DNA of 64,000 bases from Streptomyces sp. 1331.2. GTDB lineage: Bacteria > Actinomycetota > Actinomycetes > Streptomycetales > Streptomycetaceae. The translations under genes were made by a program, and so were the position numbers. Location of the stretch: contig NZ_OBMJ01000001.1 of assembly GCF_900199205.1 (NCBI RefSeq), positions 2,108,001-2,172,000 of the forward strand, in the 5' to 3' direction. Of the stretch, positions 63,224-64,000 are shown piece after piece; the stretch's first letter is position 1, and the number at the start of each line of letters is the position of its first letter. The notes under the pieces are model-generated. The model was not told the DNA's origin and did not search any database. It saw nothing but the letters and a program-made list of their open reading frames with translations.

Positions 63224-63673
63224 TCATCCAGCCGGCCCCGCACGTAGGGCTTCGCTGTCATCGAGGACCGACGGAGCCAGGGGCAGGTCCGGGACGAGGC
63301 CGAAGTCGCCGTCGGGCCCCAGGCGTTCGACCAGTTCCGCCCGCCACCGCCGCGCCCAGTCGGGGTTCATCACGTGGAGCAGCATCGCGCGACGCTTCCA
63401 CATGGCCGCCGTGCCCTTCTCCCCGACCAGGCCTCATCTGCTCACCCACGTGTGGGCGAGCCCTGCGACTGGCTCCTCGAACGCCCAGTACAGCAGCTCA
63501 TCAGGATCACGGGTCGTCCGATGGAGGCAGATTCTTCCCCGGTCCGCAGCGAGGAAGTGCAGCACGCCGTCCGGGCCGACCTCCAGGAACTCGCCGTCGC
63601 GGTATTCGAAGCTGGGCACCGACCAGCCCGTCAGTCCGATGACCGCGCTGAGCCGCGTGATCTCCGCCTTCAG
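63224..63673 (-). pseudogene. Imm61-like immunity protein gene with in-frame stop
   Basis: Minus strand. From about codon CTG 63673: KAEITRLSAVIGLTGWSVPS, GEFLEVGPDGVLHFLAADRG, EPVAGLAHTWVSR, TGA at 63436-63434. The same frame goes on at once (GLVGEKGTAAMWKRRAMLLH, NPDWARRWRAELVERLGP) to a stop at 63224. Both parts match the usual Imm61 layout, so a nonsense change probably splits the gene. The start is also unclear, as an upstream ATG (63711) is out of frame. Imm61 proteins neutralise a partner toxin, and no toxin gene is in view. Confidence 0.65.
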
Positions 63674-63898
63674 GCGCGCTTCTCCAACCGGCGGACCTTG
63701 ACCTGGTTCATCGCCCCCACCCCTATCCCCGTCGGCCCATGTGGCAGCCCAGCCTAGCCAATTTTCGTCACACTGACGAAAACTCATAAACCAGCGGGCT
63801 GGGCGCCACGGACCTCGCCCTCCTCCCCCGGAAGCATTCTGACCGGCCGGGCTCCCAACTCCCCGATGGGGCACGAAGGATCGGGTTAGTCTGCGACC

Positions 63899-64000
63899 AT
63901 GGTTACCACCCACCAAGAAGAAGTGGCCATGACCGACGCGGAGTTCGTCAGCGCCCCCGCCCTGATCCTCCGCTCCCTCTTCGCCGACCCCGACCGGCGG
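63899..64000 (+). CDS. Start of a gene leaving the window
   Basis: ATG at 63899 opens 34 codons (MVTTHQEEVAMTDAEFVSAP...) still open at the end. TAGTCT six bases upstream suits a leaderless promoter. Too little to name. Confidence 0.5.
   Translation, partial: MVTTHQEEVAMTDAEFVSAPALILRSLFADPDRR

Overview
The window is high-GC actinobacterial chromosome, almost certainly from the Streptomycetaceae (Streptomyces or a close relative such as Kitasatospora). The signs are extreme G/C third-position bias, many GTG/TTG starts, several apparently leaderless promoters, two WhiJ-type (XRE-DUF5753 plus DUF397) regulator loci, a TPR regulator with an internal twin-arginine motif, and many paired sensor-kinase/NarL regulators. 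No prophage, rRNA operon, IS element or CRISPR array is visible. There is one tRNA, Leu(CAG).

Layout. 0.4-6.6 kb: a secreted GH84-like/F5-8C protein, an HNH endonuclease and an MscS channel. 6.6-18 kb: an accessory block. It holds TPR and pentapeptide-repeat proteins, a P-loop kinase, a large unknown protein, an HD hydrolase, a family 2 glycosyltransferase, a DegT-type PLP enzyme, two NAD-dependent epimerases and a divergent HTH/TPR regulator, followed by a degraded copy of the pentapeptide gene and a WhiJ-like pair. 18.3-19.2 kb: a small gene between perfect hairpins, then an 87-bp TGGG microsatellite. 19.2-26.4 kb: a sugar locus (ROK regulator, ABC transporter, GH4 glycosidase, BadF-type kinase). 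26.6-35.6 kb: a lipoprotein, a secreted EXORDIUM-like protein, a two-component pair divergent from an ABC-2 exporter, a tyrosine-phosphatase-like gene, a GntR/UTRA regulator and a CdaR/PucR regulator. 35.9-43.5 kb: a membrane protein, a flotillin and a giant AAA ATPase in a row.

43.6-49.4 kb: a methyltransferase, a Rieske oxygenase remnant, an AurF-type diiron protein with its ferredoxin/ferredoxin-reductase, and an ECF sigma factor with a YCII protein. 49.6-55.8 kb: a STAND NTPase with about 18 TPRs, an Rnl2-like RNA ligase and an AroA paralogue, all on one strand. 55.9-60 kb: a TetR regulator with twin operators facing an amidase, and a second kinase/regulator pair. 60.1-64 kb: a frameshifted ORF, tRNA-Leu, a second WhiJ-like locus with an RsbW-type ATPase, an Imm61-like pseudogene and the start of a gene leaving the window.

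The best candidates for undescribed systems are: (1) the RNA-ligase/STAND-TPR pair; (2) the epimerase-aminotransferase-glycosyltransferase-HD-kinase cluster with its unknown 456-residue protein; and (3) the membrane-protein/flotillin/giant-ATPase trio. Gene identities come from motif reading only. No database search was run.
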